64,000 bases of DNA, from contig NC_058190.1 of NCBI RefSeq assembly GCF_907165205.1, positions 5,650,001-5,714,000 of the forward strand. The letters are read 5' to 3'. This document shows, in pieces, positions 53,325 through 64,000 of the stretch. Origin of the DNA: Coccinella septempunctata (lineage: Eukaryota > Arthropoda > Insecta > Coleoptera > Coccinellidae). Below the pieces are notes generated by a model. The model was not told where the DNA came from and searched no databases. It saw only the letters and a program-made list of their open reading frames with translations. The stretch's first letter is position 1, and the number at the start of each line of letters is the position of its first letter. The translations under genes were made by a program, and so were the position numbers.

Positions 53325-56300
53325 TTAACCTTTTGCCCCTCTCACTCTCTGGAATCTAGGATGGTGATATTCGATAATGACCCCAAGGTAAAGTACAATG
53401 TGAATTAGGTAGGGTCTATCTTTTATCCACCTACAAAATGCAATTTTCTCCTGTTCAATTGAAAAAACATCATGACATTTAGAGATAATATTTCTTTGTC
53501 TTATCAATTTTGTGTTGGAATCAATCAAGCATTTCAAGTAGTCATCGAAAGAAAGGCTTTTTTAATTCCGCTTTATGCCCTTCTTCACTTTTTTTATTTC
53601 CTCTTTATCAACACGAAATTAGTACATTTTGGATCTTGTACCTATGAAATCGGTCATAATCTTATCATTATTTTCATCCTTCATCAAGCCCAATACTTTT
53701 TTATTGACTTGAGGAATTTCATATGGATTTCCTTTAGGATAGTCAGATGTATCAAAGCGTCCGTAACAATCACTTTTTATGTACTCATAGGGATTTTGAT
53801 TTGATACTTCACAAGTTTAACTATCAGTATCTACATAATTCAATATACTTTCTTTGAAAGTAGGTTGGAAATAATCGTAATGAAACTCATACAAGCAAAT
53901 CTTTGAAATTTCTAATACAGACATTCCTACATATATTGGTTTATCGATTGTGATCAAACGCTTTTGCAATTCAATTGCGACTAGATTTTATCCGAAGATC
54001 ATTCTATCCTTGTAGAAAGGGCTAGATATCAAATTAATGGCGCCATATCTGCCATACCATTTGTTAACCAACTTAACTTCTCTACGCTTCCGGACGTTTT
54101 CAACCGTTTTCACAAACAGCATTATTCATTAATTTGAACAGATTTTTTTCAAAATCTTTCTTTGATGCCTGCCTCAAATGTGTATTTTTGTCAATATCCA
54201 TTTTAAGCCAGGCAGATTGTTTGCATTGAAGAACTCTATGGACTTTTTCAAAACAAGTCCATGAGTCAAGGCTTGTTTCAACGTTCTATGATGCACGATA
54301 TAATTGTGTTTATGATAAAGAGTAGTTAGTTACTTCGGCAACTCTGATCCAGGTGGGATACGTGATTCCGCACAGAATGGCGTCTTTATGTGTGTCGTGT
54401 ATTTCGGCGGGGTAATAGTTGTGTTTGTCCACTTGGCAAAAACTGACTCATAGCCCACATCAAAGTAGAGTAAATACTTTTCAGGTTCATTGACATTGAA
54501 TTTTGACCCCTTATATTTGTTATTAGCCGTAGAGTATCTGTTTGAACACTGACTTATTCCACCCCTTATACCTTTTTCTATGAATAGTAATATGTCAATA
54601 TCTTTAATGATTTCTAAATTGATATTTGTTATTTTAAGCATGCATTGAAAGGTATAACCCGGAAGGGTGTAAAAATGAATAGGATCTAATTCATACTCTT
54701 TTATCAGCTATCGCGGAATTGTTCGATCACATCAGCTAAAAGCTTGATATCAGTTTTGAGATATAACATCATATAATCTTTTAATGATTGACAATTGAAT
54801 GTGGACCATATTAGTTGAGCGTGTAAATATTGTTCATTACTTATCTCTTCATAATTCAATTTGCTGTAGAATTTCACAATGGATGATAGGTGTATCATGC
54901 AATTTATCAACACTACTGATGTAGTCATAGGGGAACACATCTTTTTTGGTCAAATGTTTGAATGCATCATCATTTAAATCAAAAAATTGTTTCTTCAATT
55001 CGATAAACTGATTCAATGAAAGATAATAAGCTAGATTCTCTAGTGAACTGTTGAGAAAACGTAAACTATCAATGAACCCGAATTGTAATTGACTATTTTT
55101 ATCATATTTCGTAAAACTTATATATTTTTCCTTATTCAATGGTGAAAGAAAAACGTGACCCAGTTTTGCGATCTTCCTTATAAGAAAATGTGCGTCATAT
55201 CCACCCAGATTATGGAAAATTACTGGTATGATAAAAGACTTTTTAAAATTGAGATTACAACTATTGTGAGCTCACTCGCGGCACACTCCAGTAATGTGAT
55301 CATGGTCAATGACTATTTTATCATCCGCTTTATAAGTCGACTATATGAACCAGTTGAGTTTATGGTTAATTGTTTCACGTAACCTATCTGCAATCTCACA
55401 CAATTTATTCGAGAACCATTCCATGAATCCACCCCAGTATAGTTCTCAAAATATGACGGTAAAATGTCTTTCTCATAAGAACTTTTCAAATAAAAACCTG
55501 CGCTGATAGGTTTGTGTTCTTGATACTTTAAACAACTCAAATTTATATAATTGATTGGTTTCAATAATGACTCAAAGTCACAATGCATCACAAAAGGACT
55601 TCTCTGTTTGTATCTGTAATTTGTGAAAAAAACTTGAGACTTCTCTGGAAACTGTATGTGACATGGTTCATGGTTCGAGCACAATTCGATATGTTTGCCT
55701 AGTTTTTCTTCAGTAGTGAAATAATTAAGACATTGATCGCATATGAACTTATTTTTTTTAGACTTACTGAGTTGTTTCGACACTAACCTCGACAAGTTCT
55801 TGATATACACATAATGATATTCTATTTTGTCATCAATAGGAGCATTTTTCCCATCATCAATATGGTTATATATATTCTGAATTAGAAGTAAATTGGCATG
55901 TCTTCGTGGAATTTTGGATTTGCAGATACGAGATAGAACTACAATGAAATCATCATTTTTAACGATTTGTAGTGCGAAAACTTTCACTGAAACATTATTT
56001 AACATTTCAAACCTCTGTATATCTACAAGTTTGATTGGAAAAATCTATACCATCACAATTAAAAATAGTGCTTGGGTGGGGATATGACGACACTATCCGA
56101 GTGGGAATGCTGGATGTAAGCATGCAGTAATAATACTCCACAAAAAACAGCATTCATCGTTATTGTTTTTGATATTAATGCATGCCTTTTTGAGAGAAAC
56201 TTTTTTAGGTAGCTTGATGTATGAACTTCCTCCATTACCCATTTCCACCTTATTTATATTGACTTCTAATGAAACAATTGATTGAAGAGCAAAACTATTT

Positions 56301-56470
56301 TCTTTCTCTTGAAATTCTTCAAGTTTTTGTTTAATTCTGTTTAAAGCATTTCTTTCAATTCAATCGTTTAAATCTGTTCCCCCATCAAAGAAAATATCAG
56401 CATCCCATATGATCGCCTCTGTAGACTGCTCGTCCCTCCACCAATTCCTAGCGACTTGATCCACATACTG
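53325..56470 (-). pseudogene. Family B DNA polymerase (protein-primed type), copy B
   Basis: The blocks run in order on the minus strand. An N-terminal block (56470-56120) ends with GSSYIKLPKKVSLKKACIN. A zinc-finger-like block (FICDQCLNYF with KHIELC, about 55760-55690) follows. The exonuclease start is FVMHCDFESL (about 55590). Then come KYISFTKYD, LRFLNSSLENLA and VFPYDYISS (55139-54849), LYLKTDIKLLADV (about 54750) and IEKGIRGGISQCSNRY (about 54540). The KLMNNAV region near 54150 is shifted. KPIYVGMSVLEISK (about 53930) and DTDS end the palm. This is the organelle/virus-type PolB of Polintons and related elements. At least four frame breaks make it inactive. Confidence 0.82.
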
Positions 56471-56645
56471 TAAAAAAAGATAGACTATTAGATAATTTCT
56501 TAAAAAACTAACAATATGTAAAAAATAGGAAATATATAAAGATTTAATTTTTTCAACTTATATATTCTGCAATTCCCTCATTGTAACCTGGAATGCCACT
56601 TCTTGCGACTAACATCAGTAGGTGGGACAACTAAAATTTATTCAG

Positions 56646-57536
56646 TTAGTTACAGCATATAGATATAATTAATTTTAAATTACCTCTAGATCGCAATACT
56701 CTGCCAGATGACATTGACTGAGAGTACAGCACTTGCTGCGAATAGGAGATTGGCCGAGATGATGATACAGGCGGTAAGGATGTGGCAGACCGAGCAGACA
56801 GCGACTGAGGAGATGATACAGGAGCCTGCAACGATAATGTTGACCCATAGTGTAGAACAGAGTGAGAATGTCCAGTTGAAGTTGAGGCTGGCAAGGTCAA
56901 TGAGGGATGAGAAGAAGTCAACGGCTGAGTGGAGGAGACTGGCTGTACCGGTGACGTAGATTGAGAAAATAATATCTGAGACGATGTACACGGCTGGGAA
57001 GGATTTTGTGTGGAGGACATCAAGTTCATAAATGCTGAAATAAGTAAAAAAACATGAAAAATACTATACTCACAGGGATCATCTGAGAAGGGAGGGCCAG
57101 GTCTGTCTTCCATAATGCATCCGACAAATCTTTCTCGGTCTTGAATAGAAAAATAATCCACCAATATATCAGCCTTAATGGCTGCAACTTCACTTGGACT
57201 GAAGCGTACAGAGCTGTTGAAAGCCCTACTTTCATCCCCCAATTTGAATAGAAGAGGAAAATGGCTCATAAGAAAATGTCTATATTTCTGGAGCATCTTC
57301 CTGCTTATATTTTCAGACGGCGACAGGAAGGATTTGAATATGGTCTTGATGCTCAAGACACAATTGAAAATCTCCTCAATAGCTGCCTCCGTACGCTGCT
57401 CCTGTATCATCTCAGATATCACCGTAAGACTGATATTAGTGAAAGACTTAATACGGTGTGACGATCGAAATAGCTTCACCATGTGGATGGTTAGTGTGTA
57501 ATAATTTACACATTTGGGACATATCCACCTATTCAT
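56646..57536 (-). CDS. PolB-linked unknown protein, 296-residue frame (paralogue 1)
   Basis: It starts MNRWICPKC, with a possible zinc CxxC and a following His (TIHMVKLFRSSHRIKSF). A helical block follows with EEIFNCVLSIKTIFKSF and QKYRHFLMSHFPLLFKL, then RPGPPFSDDP. A 39-nt intron (57035-57073, GTGAGT to TTTCAG) can be read through or spliced in frame. Next come about 100 residues of Ser/Thr/Pro/Gln repeats and a GRVLRSR end. A donor-like GTAATT follows. The next open segment (56640-56550) and PolB exon continue in the same direction, so this may be the 5' part of the PolB transcript. The family is not recognised. Confidence 0.55.
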   Translation of the reverse strand: MNRWICPKCVNYYTLTIHMVKLFRSSHRIKSFTNISLTVISEMIQEQRTEAAIEEIFNCVLSIKTIFKSFLSPSENISRKMLQKYRHFLMSHFPLLFKLGDESRAFNSSVRFSPSEVAAIKADILVDYFSIQDRERFVGCIMEDRPGPPFSDDPCEYSIFHVFLLISAFMNLMSSTQNPSQPCTSSQILFSQSTSPVQPVSSTQPLTSSHPSLTLPASTSTGHSHSVLHYGSTLSLQAPVSSPQSLSARSATSLPPVSSSRPISYSQQVLYSQSMSSGRVLRSRGNLKLIISICCN

Positions 57537-60500
57537 GTTTGATTTCCTGAAAAGAGATAGATAGTTAATAGAAGTCTTACCATTAATTTTTCATAGCAGA
57601 TATCACCGTAGGACTGATATTAGTGAAAGACTTAATACGGTGTGACGATCGAAATAGCTTCACCATGTGGATGGTTAGTGTGTAATAATTTACACATTTG
57701 GGACATATCCACCTATTCATGTTTGATTTCCTGAAAAGAGATAGATAGTTAATAGAAGTCTTACCATTAATTTTTCATAGCAGATATCACCGTAAGACTG
57801 ATATTAGTGAAAGACTTAATACGGTGTGACGATCGAAATAGCTTCACCATGTGGATGGTTAGTGTGTAATAATTTACACATTTGGGACATATCCACCTAT
57901 TCATGTTTGATTTCCTGAAAAGAGATAGATAGTTAATAGAAGTCTTACCATTAATTTTTCATAGCAGATATCACCGTAAGACTGATATTAGTGAAAGACT
58001 TAATACAGTGTCACGATCGAAATAGCTTCACCATGTGGATGGTTAGTGTGTAATAATTTACACATTTGGGACATATCCACCTATTCATGTTTGATTTCCT
58101 GAAAAGAGATAGATAGTTAATAGAAGTCTTACCATTAATTTTTCATAGCAGATATCACCGTAAGACTGATATTAGTGAAAGACTTAATACGGTGTGACGA
58201 TCGAAATAGCTTCACCATGTGGATGGTTAGTGTGTAATAATTTACACATTTGGGACATATTCACCTATTCTTGTTTGATTTCCTGAAAAGAGATAGATAG
58301 TTAATAGAAGTCTTACCATTAATTTTTCATAGCAGATATCACCGTAAGACTGATATTAGTGAAAGACTTAATACGGTGTGACGATCGAAATAGCTTCACC
58401 ATGTGGATGGTTAGTGTCTAATAATTTACACATTTGGGACATATTCACCTATTCATGTTTGATTTCCTGAAAAGAGATAGATAGTTAATAGAAGTCTTAC
58501 CATTAATTTTTCATAGCAGATATCACCGTAAGACTGATATTAGTGAAAGACTTAATACGGTGTGACGATCGAAATAGCTTCACCATGTGGATGGTTAGTG
58601 TGTAATAATTTACACATTTGGGACATATCCACCTATTCATGTTTGATTTCCTGAAAAGAGATAGATAGTTAATAGAAGTCTTACCATTAATTTTTCATAG
58701 CAGATATCACCGTAAGACTGATATTAGTGAAAGACTTAATACGGTGTGACGATCGAAATAGCTTCACCATGTGGATGGTTAGTGTGTAATAATTTACACA
58801 TTTGGGACATATCCACCTATTCATGTTTGATTTCCTGAAAAGAGATAGATAGTTAATAGAAGTCTTACCATTAATTTTTCATAGCAGATATCACCGTAAG
58901 ACTGATATTAGTGAAAGACTTAATACGGTGTGACGATCGAAATAGCTTCACCATGTGGATGGTTAGTGTGTAATAATTTACACATTTGGGACATATCCAC
59001 CTATTCATGTTTGATTTCCTGAAAAGAGATAGATAGTTAATAGAAGTCTTACCATTAATTTTTCATAGCAGATATCACCGTAGGACTGATATTAGTGAAA
59101 GACTTAATACAGTGTCACGATCGAAATAGCTTCACCATGTGGATGGTTAGTGTGTAATAATATACACATTTGGGACATATCCACCTATTCATGTTTGATT
59201 TCCTGAAAAGAGATAGATAGTTAATAGAAGTCTTACCATTAATTTTTCATAGCAGATATCACCGTAAGACTGATATGAGTGAAAGACTTAATACGGTGTG
59301 ACGATCGAAATAGCTTCACCATGTGGATGGTTAGTGTGTAATAATTTACACATTTGGGACATATTCACCTATTCTTGTTTGATTTCCTGAAAAGAGATAG
59401 ATAGTTAATAGAAGTCTTACCATTAATTTTTCATAGCAGATATCACCGTAAGACTGATATTAGTGAAAGACTTAATACGGTGTGACGATCGAAATAGCTT
59501 CACCATGTGGATGGTTAGTGTGTAATAATTTACACATTTGGGACATATCCACCTATTCATGTTTGATTTCCTGAAAAGAGATAGATAGTTAATAGAAGTC
59601 TTACCATTAATTTTTCATAGCAGATATCACCGTAAGACTGATATTAGTGAAAGACTTAATACGGTGTGACGATCGAAATAGCTTCACCATGTGGATGGTT
59701 AGTGTGTAATAATTTACACATTTGGGACATATTCACCTATTCATGTTTGATTTCCTGAAAAGAGATAGATAGTTAATAGAAGTCTTACCATTAATTTTTC
59801 ATAGCAGATATCACCGTAAGACTGATATTAGTGAAAGACTTAATACGGTGTGACGATCGAAATAGCTTCACCATGTGGATGGTTAGTGTGTAATAATTTA
59901 CACATTTGGGACATATCCACCTATTCATGTTTGATTTCCTGAAAAGAGATAGATAGTTAATAGAAGTCTTACCATTAATTTTTCATAGCAGATATCACCG
60001 TAAGACTGATATTAGTGAAAGACTTAATACGGTGTGACGATCGAAATAGCTTCACCATGTGGATGGTTAGTGTGTAATAATTTACACATTTGGGACATAT
60101 CCACCTATTCATGTTTGATTTCCTGAAAAGAGATAGATAGTTAATAGAAGTCTTACCATTAATTTTTCATAGCAGATATCACCGTAAGACTGATATTAGT
60201 GAAAGACTTAATACGGTGTGACGATCGAAATAGCTTCACCATGTGGATGGTTAGTGTGTAATAATTTACACATTTGGGACATATCCACCTATTCATGTTT
60301 GATTTCCTGAAAAGAGATAGATAGTTAATAGAAGTCTTACCATTAATTTTTCATAGCAGATATCACCGTAGGACTGATATTAGTGAAAGACTTAATACAG
60401 TGTCACGATCGAAATAGCTTCACCATGTGGATGGTTAGTGTGTAATAATATACACATTTGGGACATATCCACCTATTCATGTTTGATTTCCTGAAAAGAG

Positions 60501-60726
60501 ATAGATAGTTAATAGAAGTCTTACCATTAATTTTTCATAGCAGATATCACCGTAAGACTGATATTAGTGAAAGACTTAATACGGTGTGACGATCGAAATA
60601 GCTTCACCATGTGGATGGTTAGTGTGTAATAATTTACACATTTGGGACATATTCACCTATTCATGTTTGATTTCCTGAAAAGAGATAGATAGTTAATAGA
60701 AGTCTTACCATTAATTTTTCATAGCA
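57410..60726. repeat. 184-bp tandem array, about 18 units, derived from paralogue 1 first exon
   Basis: Every 184 bp the same unit recurs (57547, 57731, 57915 and so on). On the minus strand each unit is a 34-nt intron-like piece, GTAAGACTTC to CTCTTTTCAG. About 150 nt follow that contain ATG and MNRWICPKCVNYY, and run to TVISAMKN and a stop. The unit nearest the gene is its real first exon. Variant units (TAGGACTG with ACAGTGTCACG; ATTCTTGTTTG) recur at 6-, 7- and 8-unit spacings, indicating higher-order exchange. The array lies between paralogue 1 and paralogue 2. Confidence 0.93.
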
Positions 60727-61574
60727 AAGGGGTAATTTTTTAAATTCTAATTCAATTCTATATAGATATTCTAAATAATGAAATGTAAAAATTTATTGGA
60801 CTTACAGTGAATAAGCAAAAGGGCTCCTTGGGTCGGCACGTGGTCAATATTCAGCAAGCTGAAAAAGAACGAATATATAAATCGGATATAAAAAGCGGAA
60901 ATTATAGATTAATTATATTAATTACAGAAAAATATAAAAGGATTGAATCGATGAATTCTGATAAAAAAGTTTTAAAAGCAATTGCAACTTACAAGCTAGA
61001 AAAATTCAAAAGATGTGATTACGCTGGCTGAACGAATTGAAATGGAAGAGGTACGAAAAATTTAGCGGTTTCAAGATGTCATCGAATTTTTTATACACCA
61101 TTTAAAAGACCTATGAAAAAATGGATTACCAACCTACTGATCACAGTAGATAAAATGTTACAGTATCATTTTTTTAATTTGAAATCAATTTAAATGAATT
61201 AATATAGGATCAATTGTTACGAAGACGAAATATTTTCAAAAATTAACGACTATTATTCATTAAATCAATTCAATTAATATTGGAAAAGTGTTAGATATGG
61301 AAGATCCCTCCATAAAAGGTTAACAATTACGCAATTTACGTACAGATGGAGCACATGAAAAAAGCGGATTTTTTAAATTGAATTTACGGAATGGTACGGA
61401 CTCGGATAATTTAAAAATTATTTACCTGATATGCATAGCCTATCAAAGAGTTAAATCACAGGAATGAAGGGCTTTTTCCTGGACTTCCGAAAAAATTCGG
61501 TCTTCTCAACGGCTAGAAATGAAATAACATTTAATATGATGAAAATATGAATTAAATGAGATATATGTACTTAC
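60727..61574. other. Unassigned spacer with one plus-strand frame
   Basis: A 74-codon Lys/Glu-rich frame (60807-61031, plus) has no recognised domain and follows a TTACAG string. A minus-strand acceptor-like ATTTCTAG near 61515 could open a further exon of paralogue 2. The rest is AT-rich. Confidence 0.3.
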
Positions 61575-62262
61575 AACGATTACGAAGAATTCTGTACTGA
61601 GAAGATTGTTCGAGTAGGGTGGAGGTAAACGGAGGGTCGAAATTGGTATAATTCAGAGTATCAGATTGTTGAGCTGAAAAAAAAATAATAATATACATTT
61701 TAAGTTATAATAAAAAAAACTTACTTTCAGACGAGGAGGACTGCTCATCGGACTTATTTTTTCGTTTTAGATATTTGCAAAACATGGTAGGCGAATATGA
61801 CCGCTCACTTCTAAATTTACCTTTCAGGAGAGTTCGTATATCGCCCTCGAAAGAATAAATGCGGAAATGTTGAAATAATTTTTCGAACTCGACAGAGCCA
61901 ATTTCCATGTCGTTCATATTGACTAGATACGAATCAAAGGATTCGTACTGACTGGCCATTTCAAAGAGGAAATCTATATGTGTGAGAACGAAATATTTAT
62001 ATTTCTGAATTTTAGAACTTTTGAAACTCTCCTGAAAGGATCCTAAGGAAGTGAGTACACATTTCACATTCGACTGGCAATTAAAAATTTTATAAACATC
62101 CTCTCTATCAGTAAGTCCGGAAATGATCAGCTGGTTAATTAACAATAAGACAATTCTTATAAAAGTCTTCCCCCTATGACGGGTATTAAAATATTTATAC
62201 ATGTGGAATCCTATATCCTCGTCCGTACAACAATTGAAACAAACTCTCCTACGCGCCGCCAT
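61575..62262 (-). CDS. PolB-linked unknown protein, paralogue 2 (two exons)
   Basis: The first exon (62262-61725) starts MAARRRVCFNC, then HMYKYFNTRHRGKTF, VYKIFNCQSNVKCVL, QKYKYFVLTHIDFLFEM and FCKYLKRKN. The frame runs through an AAA|GTAAGT donor. A 51-nt intron (61674-61724) ends TTTTTTTTTCAG. The second exon (61673-61575, 99 nt) stays in frame and ends QYRILRNR before GTAAGT. The CxxC start, the IFNC, QKY..F...H...LF and (I/V)LR(S/N)R features align with paralogue 1 at the same spacings. There are no stops or shifts. The function is unknown. Confidence 0.6.
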
Positions 62263-62364
62263 CCTCAGCTGGAAATATTAGAATAAGTAAAACACCCAAA
62301 AATTATTTAATATTAAATTATAAATTATGAAAAGTATATACCATGCCCTAGACAACCCTCTCTG

Positions 62365-62958
62365 TTAATTCCCGCCGCTATCTTCTGACGACGAAGACCT
62401 CCTCCTCTTACTAGGGGTACTAGGAATTGCCTCCTCATAAATGGAGTCCCCCATCAGAATCATAAATTCTTCGATCTCCGCCTGTTGCTCCTGGGAAGAT
62501 GATTTTAAGGAAGATTCCTCCTTTAACTCCGGAATTTTTTCCGTTGGAGGCTTTGGTGTGGGGGTCTTGGGAGCGGATACGGGAGGTTTTTCTCGAACGG
62601 TGAAATGACCATTCATTGGGGGCACGAATTGCCCCCTTTGTTTGAGAAGATTGAGATATTGGCCAGAATATAAGTCGTATGCCGTATGATGGGCATAAGT
62701 GGCCTTCGAACCCTTAATGGAATAATAAATAGACAACAAAGATTTTCTCCTCACTTGGGTGCAATTGGTATTCACCCCCCGTATCGCACCCCACACATCC
62801 AATGGTTGGAGGTGATTCTGCAAGCAGAACACGGATAGTGCCACCCTATCCTTATACACCATCTTCCCACTGGAGAACAACTTAATGATTTCGCGGGGTA
62901 ACCGCCCATCACTGTTTATATCGTGCAGGAATTCGTCGAACGCTCTTACACTACCCAT
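62365..62958 (-). CDS. PolB-linked unknown protein, 197-residue frame
   Basis: The frame is intact, with a folded-looking first 110 residues (AFDEFLHDIN, LSVFCLQNHLQPLDVWGAIR, YHLYSGQY-like TAYDLYSGQYLNLL). A Pro/Lys linker follows, then an acidic patch (EIEEFMILMGDSIYEEA) and a basic-serine end (SKRRRSSSSED). An ATTCAG acceptor lies 5 bases before the ATG. Its stop is followed by a probable intron donor and, about 80 nt on, paralogue 2. Both could therefore share a transcript. The last third is conserved in copy A (40440-40690). No homologue was recognised. Confidence 0.55.
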   Translation of the reverse strand: MGSVRAFDEFLHDINSDGRLPREIIKLFSSGKMVYKDRVALSVFCLQNHLQPLDVWGAIRGVNTNCTQVRRKSLLSIYYSIKGSKATYAHHTAYDLYSGQYLNLLKQRGQFVPPMNGHFTVREKPPVSAPKTPTPKPPTEKIPELKEESSLKSSSQEQQAEIEEFMILMGDSIYEEAIPSTPSKRRRSSSSEDSGGN

Positions 62959-62959
62959 A

Positions 62960-63764
62960 TTCCTGAATGAAATTATAATAATGAAAAACTGATGGTTAAA
63001 ATAATTTCTAATATTAAATCGACATAATGTTAGATATATAATTTTATTTTACAAGTTTTAAAATTATACTTACGAAAATTATTTGCACACAAAGTTACGA
63101 ACACTTGGAACTGAGTAAAACGAGAAATATTTCGAAATGAAGAACTTTAAGAATTTCATTTTTTTATATACGGACGACCCCGGAAAGGAAAGAATAATTT
63201 CGGAGGGGATGGGTACAAAAATTCTAAAGCTTACGACGCCGGGTACAATTACATGCAATAGCCGCAATCGCTCCATTTCCGAAATATTCTATTTTAAAAA
63301 TAAACGGTATTCCCAAACGGTAGCAAAGGCTTAAAAAAATATAAATTTTATGAACCAAAATTCGGGATTACTCAATATGCGGACATATTCCTTACGGCAA
63401 TACCATGCCGCCACCATAATTGAACAATGGTCATTCACTATCCCTTACAGTACGACAAAATATTTATATTAAGGGTAACAATCGCATAGCACCTTACCCG
63501 CCATAAAAGGCATTACCGAACCATCCGCAAAACAGGGACGGACTAAGAAAATTTTAAGATTGATACACGAGATAGATGGAGAGAAACGTTTAATAATATT
63601 ATTATAATTTAAACATATCATGATAATATGACAATTTTATATTCGCACAATGAATATATCTTCAATTAAATAAAAATCATAATAAAATTATGAAAATAAT
63701 AAAACATTTTATTGAATGGACAGTTTTTATATTATTTAATACATTTCACTTCAACCTTTCCTTT
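62960..63764. other. Upstream region of the PolB element
   Basis: Stretch 63440-63600 matches 40690-40830 in copy A (CACTATCCCTTAC, GGTAACAATCGCATAGCA, RCCGYCAAAARRGG-like). The part at 63130-63330 is less AT-rich, with a GACCCCGGAAAGG string, and has open frames on both strands without motifs. It may hold the element's promoter, which was not located. Confidence 0.35.
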
Positions 63765-63965
63765 TCAACTATTCTCCTGACGCCTAATGTTAGGTCTCAG
63801 CCTAGTAGATTGTACGTTAACATTGGTGGAAAATGAAGTATCCTGAGAGTTTCGTACTGCCGAAGTAAATTCATCAGGAACTAGATTTGCGCCATTATTT
63901 ACATTATTCACTATAGACGAATCGGGGACAGGAGGTGACTGTCGAGGCTCTTCGGAAATATTCAC
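63765..63965 (-). CDS. Short unknown frame at the window edge
   Basis: A 66-residue frame starts at an ATG 36 bases from the right edge. It is Ser/Asn/Pro-rich and ends RLRPNIRRQENS. The final LRPNIRR resembles the ILRNR/VLRSR endings of the two paralogues only loosely. It could be a terminal exon of a gene that continues beyond the window. Confidence 0.3.
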   Translation of the reverse strand: MNISEEPRQSPPVPDSSIVNNVNNGANLVPDEFTSAVRNSQDTSFSTNVNVQSTRLRPNIRRQENS

Positions 63966-64000
63966 GGAATAACACCGACTATAATTTATGAAGTACGGCT

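Noticed and set aside
57410..60726. The 184-bp array as a CRISPR or a repeat-protein gene
   Set aside because: No unique spacers exist, and the unit has a stop in each frame (TAA after the KN codons, and TAG/TGA in the others), so it cannot encode a long repeat protein even if the 34-nt piece is spliced out.

Overview
This is eukaryotic, AT-rich, intron-bearing DNA, most likely an insect heterochromatic or subtelomeric/pericentromeric region. It opens with about 2.8 kb of a 152-bp satellite. After that nearly everything recognisable is transposon or virus-like, in nested and decayed layers. No host housekeeping gene, tRNA or rRNA was recognised. The superfamily mix (P-like, PIF/Harbinger, ISL2EU with THAP, hAT, Tc1, DD41D mariner, Sola-like, CMC-like, MULE-like, BEL/Pao, jockey-like LINEs, PolB elements) is typical of insects, but the species cannot be named from sequence alone.

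Layout. 1-2.8 kb: satellite. 3.4-7.1 kb: a decayed jockey-like LINE on the minus strand, interrupted by a 1.37-kb hAT element (8-bp target duplication) and a 212-bp Harbinger MITE (TTA duplication). 7.5-8.9 kb: a TA-flanked non-autonomous DNA element. 9.2-14.1 kb: a Tc1 element whose transposase gene is split by a 3.4-kb insertion that carries a CMC/EnSpm-like gene with one stop codon. 14-17 kb: mostly unassigned. 17.4-21.2 kb: P-like and PIF/Harbinger transposase remnants. 21.3-23.8 kb: a near-complete Sola-like element with ATAT duplication. 26-30 kb: hAT, P-like and MULE/SWIM remnants. 30-31.2 kb: a BEL/Pao gag remnant. 31.2-32.5 kb: a DD41D mariner with an intact 351-residue transposase, the best candidate for a recently active element. 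34.8-36.7 kb: a P-like transposase abutting a virus-capsid-like reading frame. 36.8-38.5 kb: LINE, Myb-type and P fragments.

39-63.6 kb is dominated by a family built around a protein-primed-type family B DNA polymerase (PolB). One copy is internally deleted (about 39.0-40.9 kb) and one is much longer (about 52.7-63.6 kb). Upstream of PolB in the long copy lie three unfamiliar reading frames. Two of them (56.6-57.5 and 61.6-62.3 kb) are paralogues with the same exon plan, and a third paralogue fragment lies at 46.2-46.5 kb. The first exon plus a 34-nt intron of one paralogue has been amplified into about 18 tandem 184-bp units (57.4-60.7 kb). Between the PolB copies lie an ISL2EU/THAP element with a MITE inside it, a glycoprotein-like membrane-anchored fragment, a gag-like gene, a zeste-type Myb domain, and four tandem copies of an Arg/Gly-rich terminal exon.

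How the parts work together: most genes here are independent selfish elements inserted into one another. The only apparent co-functional module is the PolB element with its upstream frames, plus the DNA-binding and catalytic modules of each DNA transposon. All family names rest on motif reading by eye.
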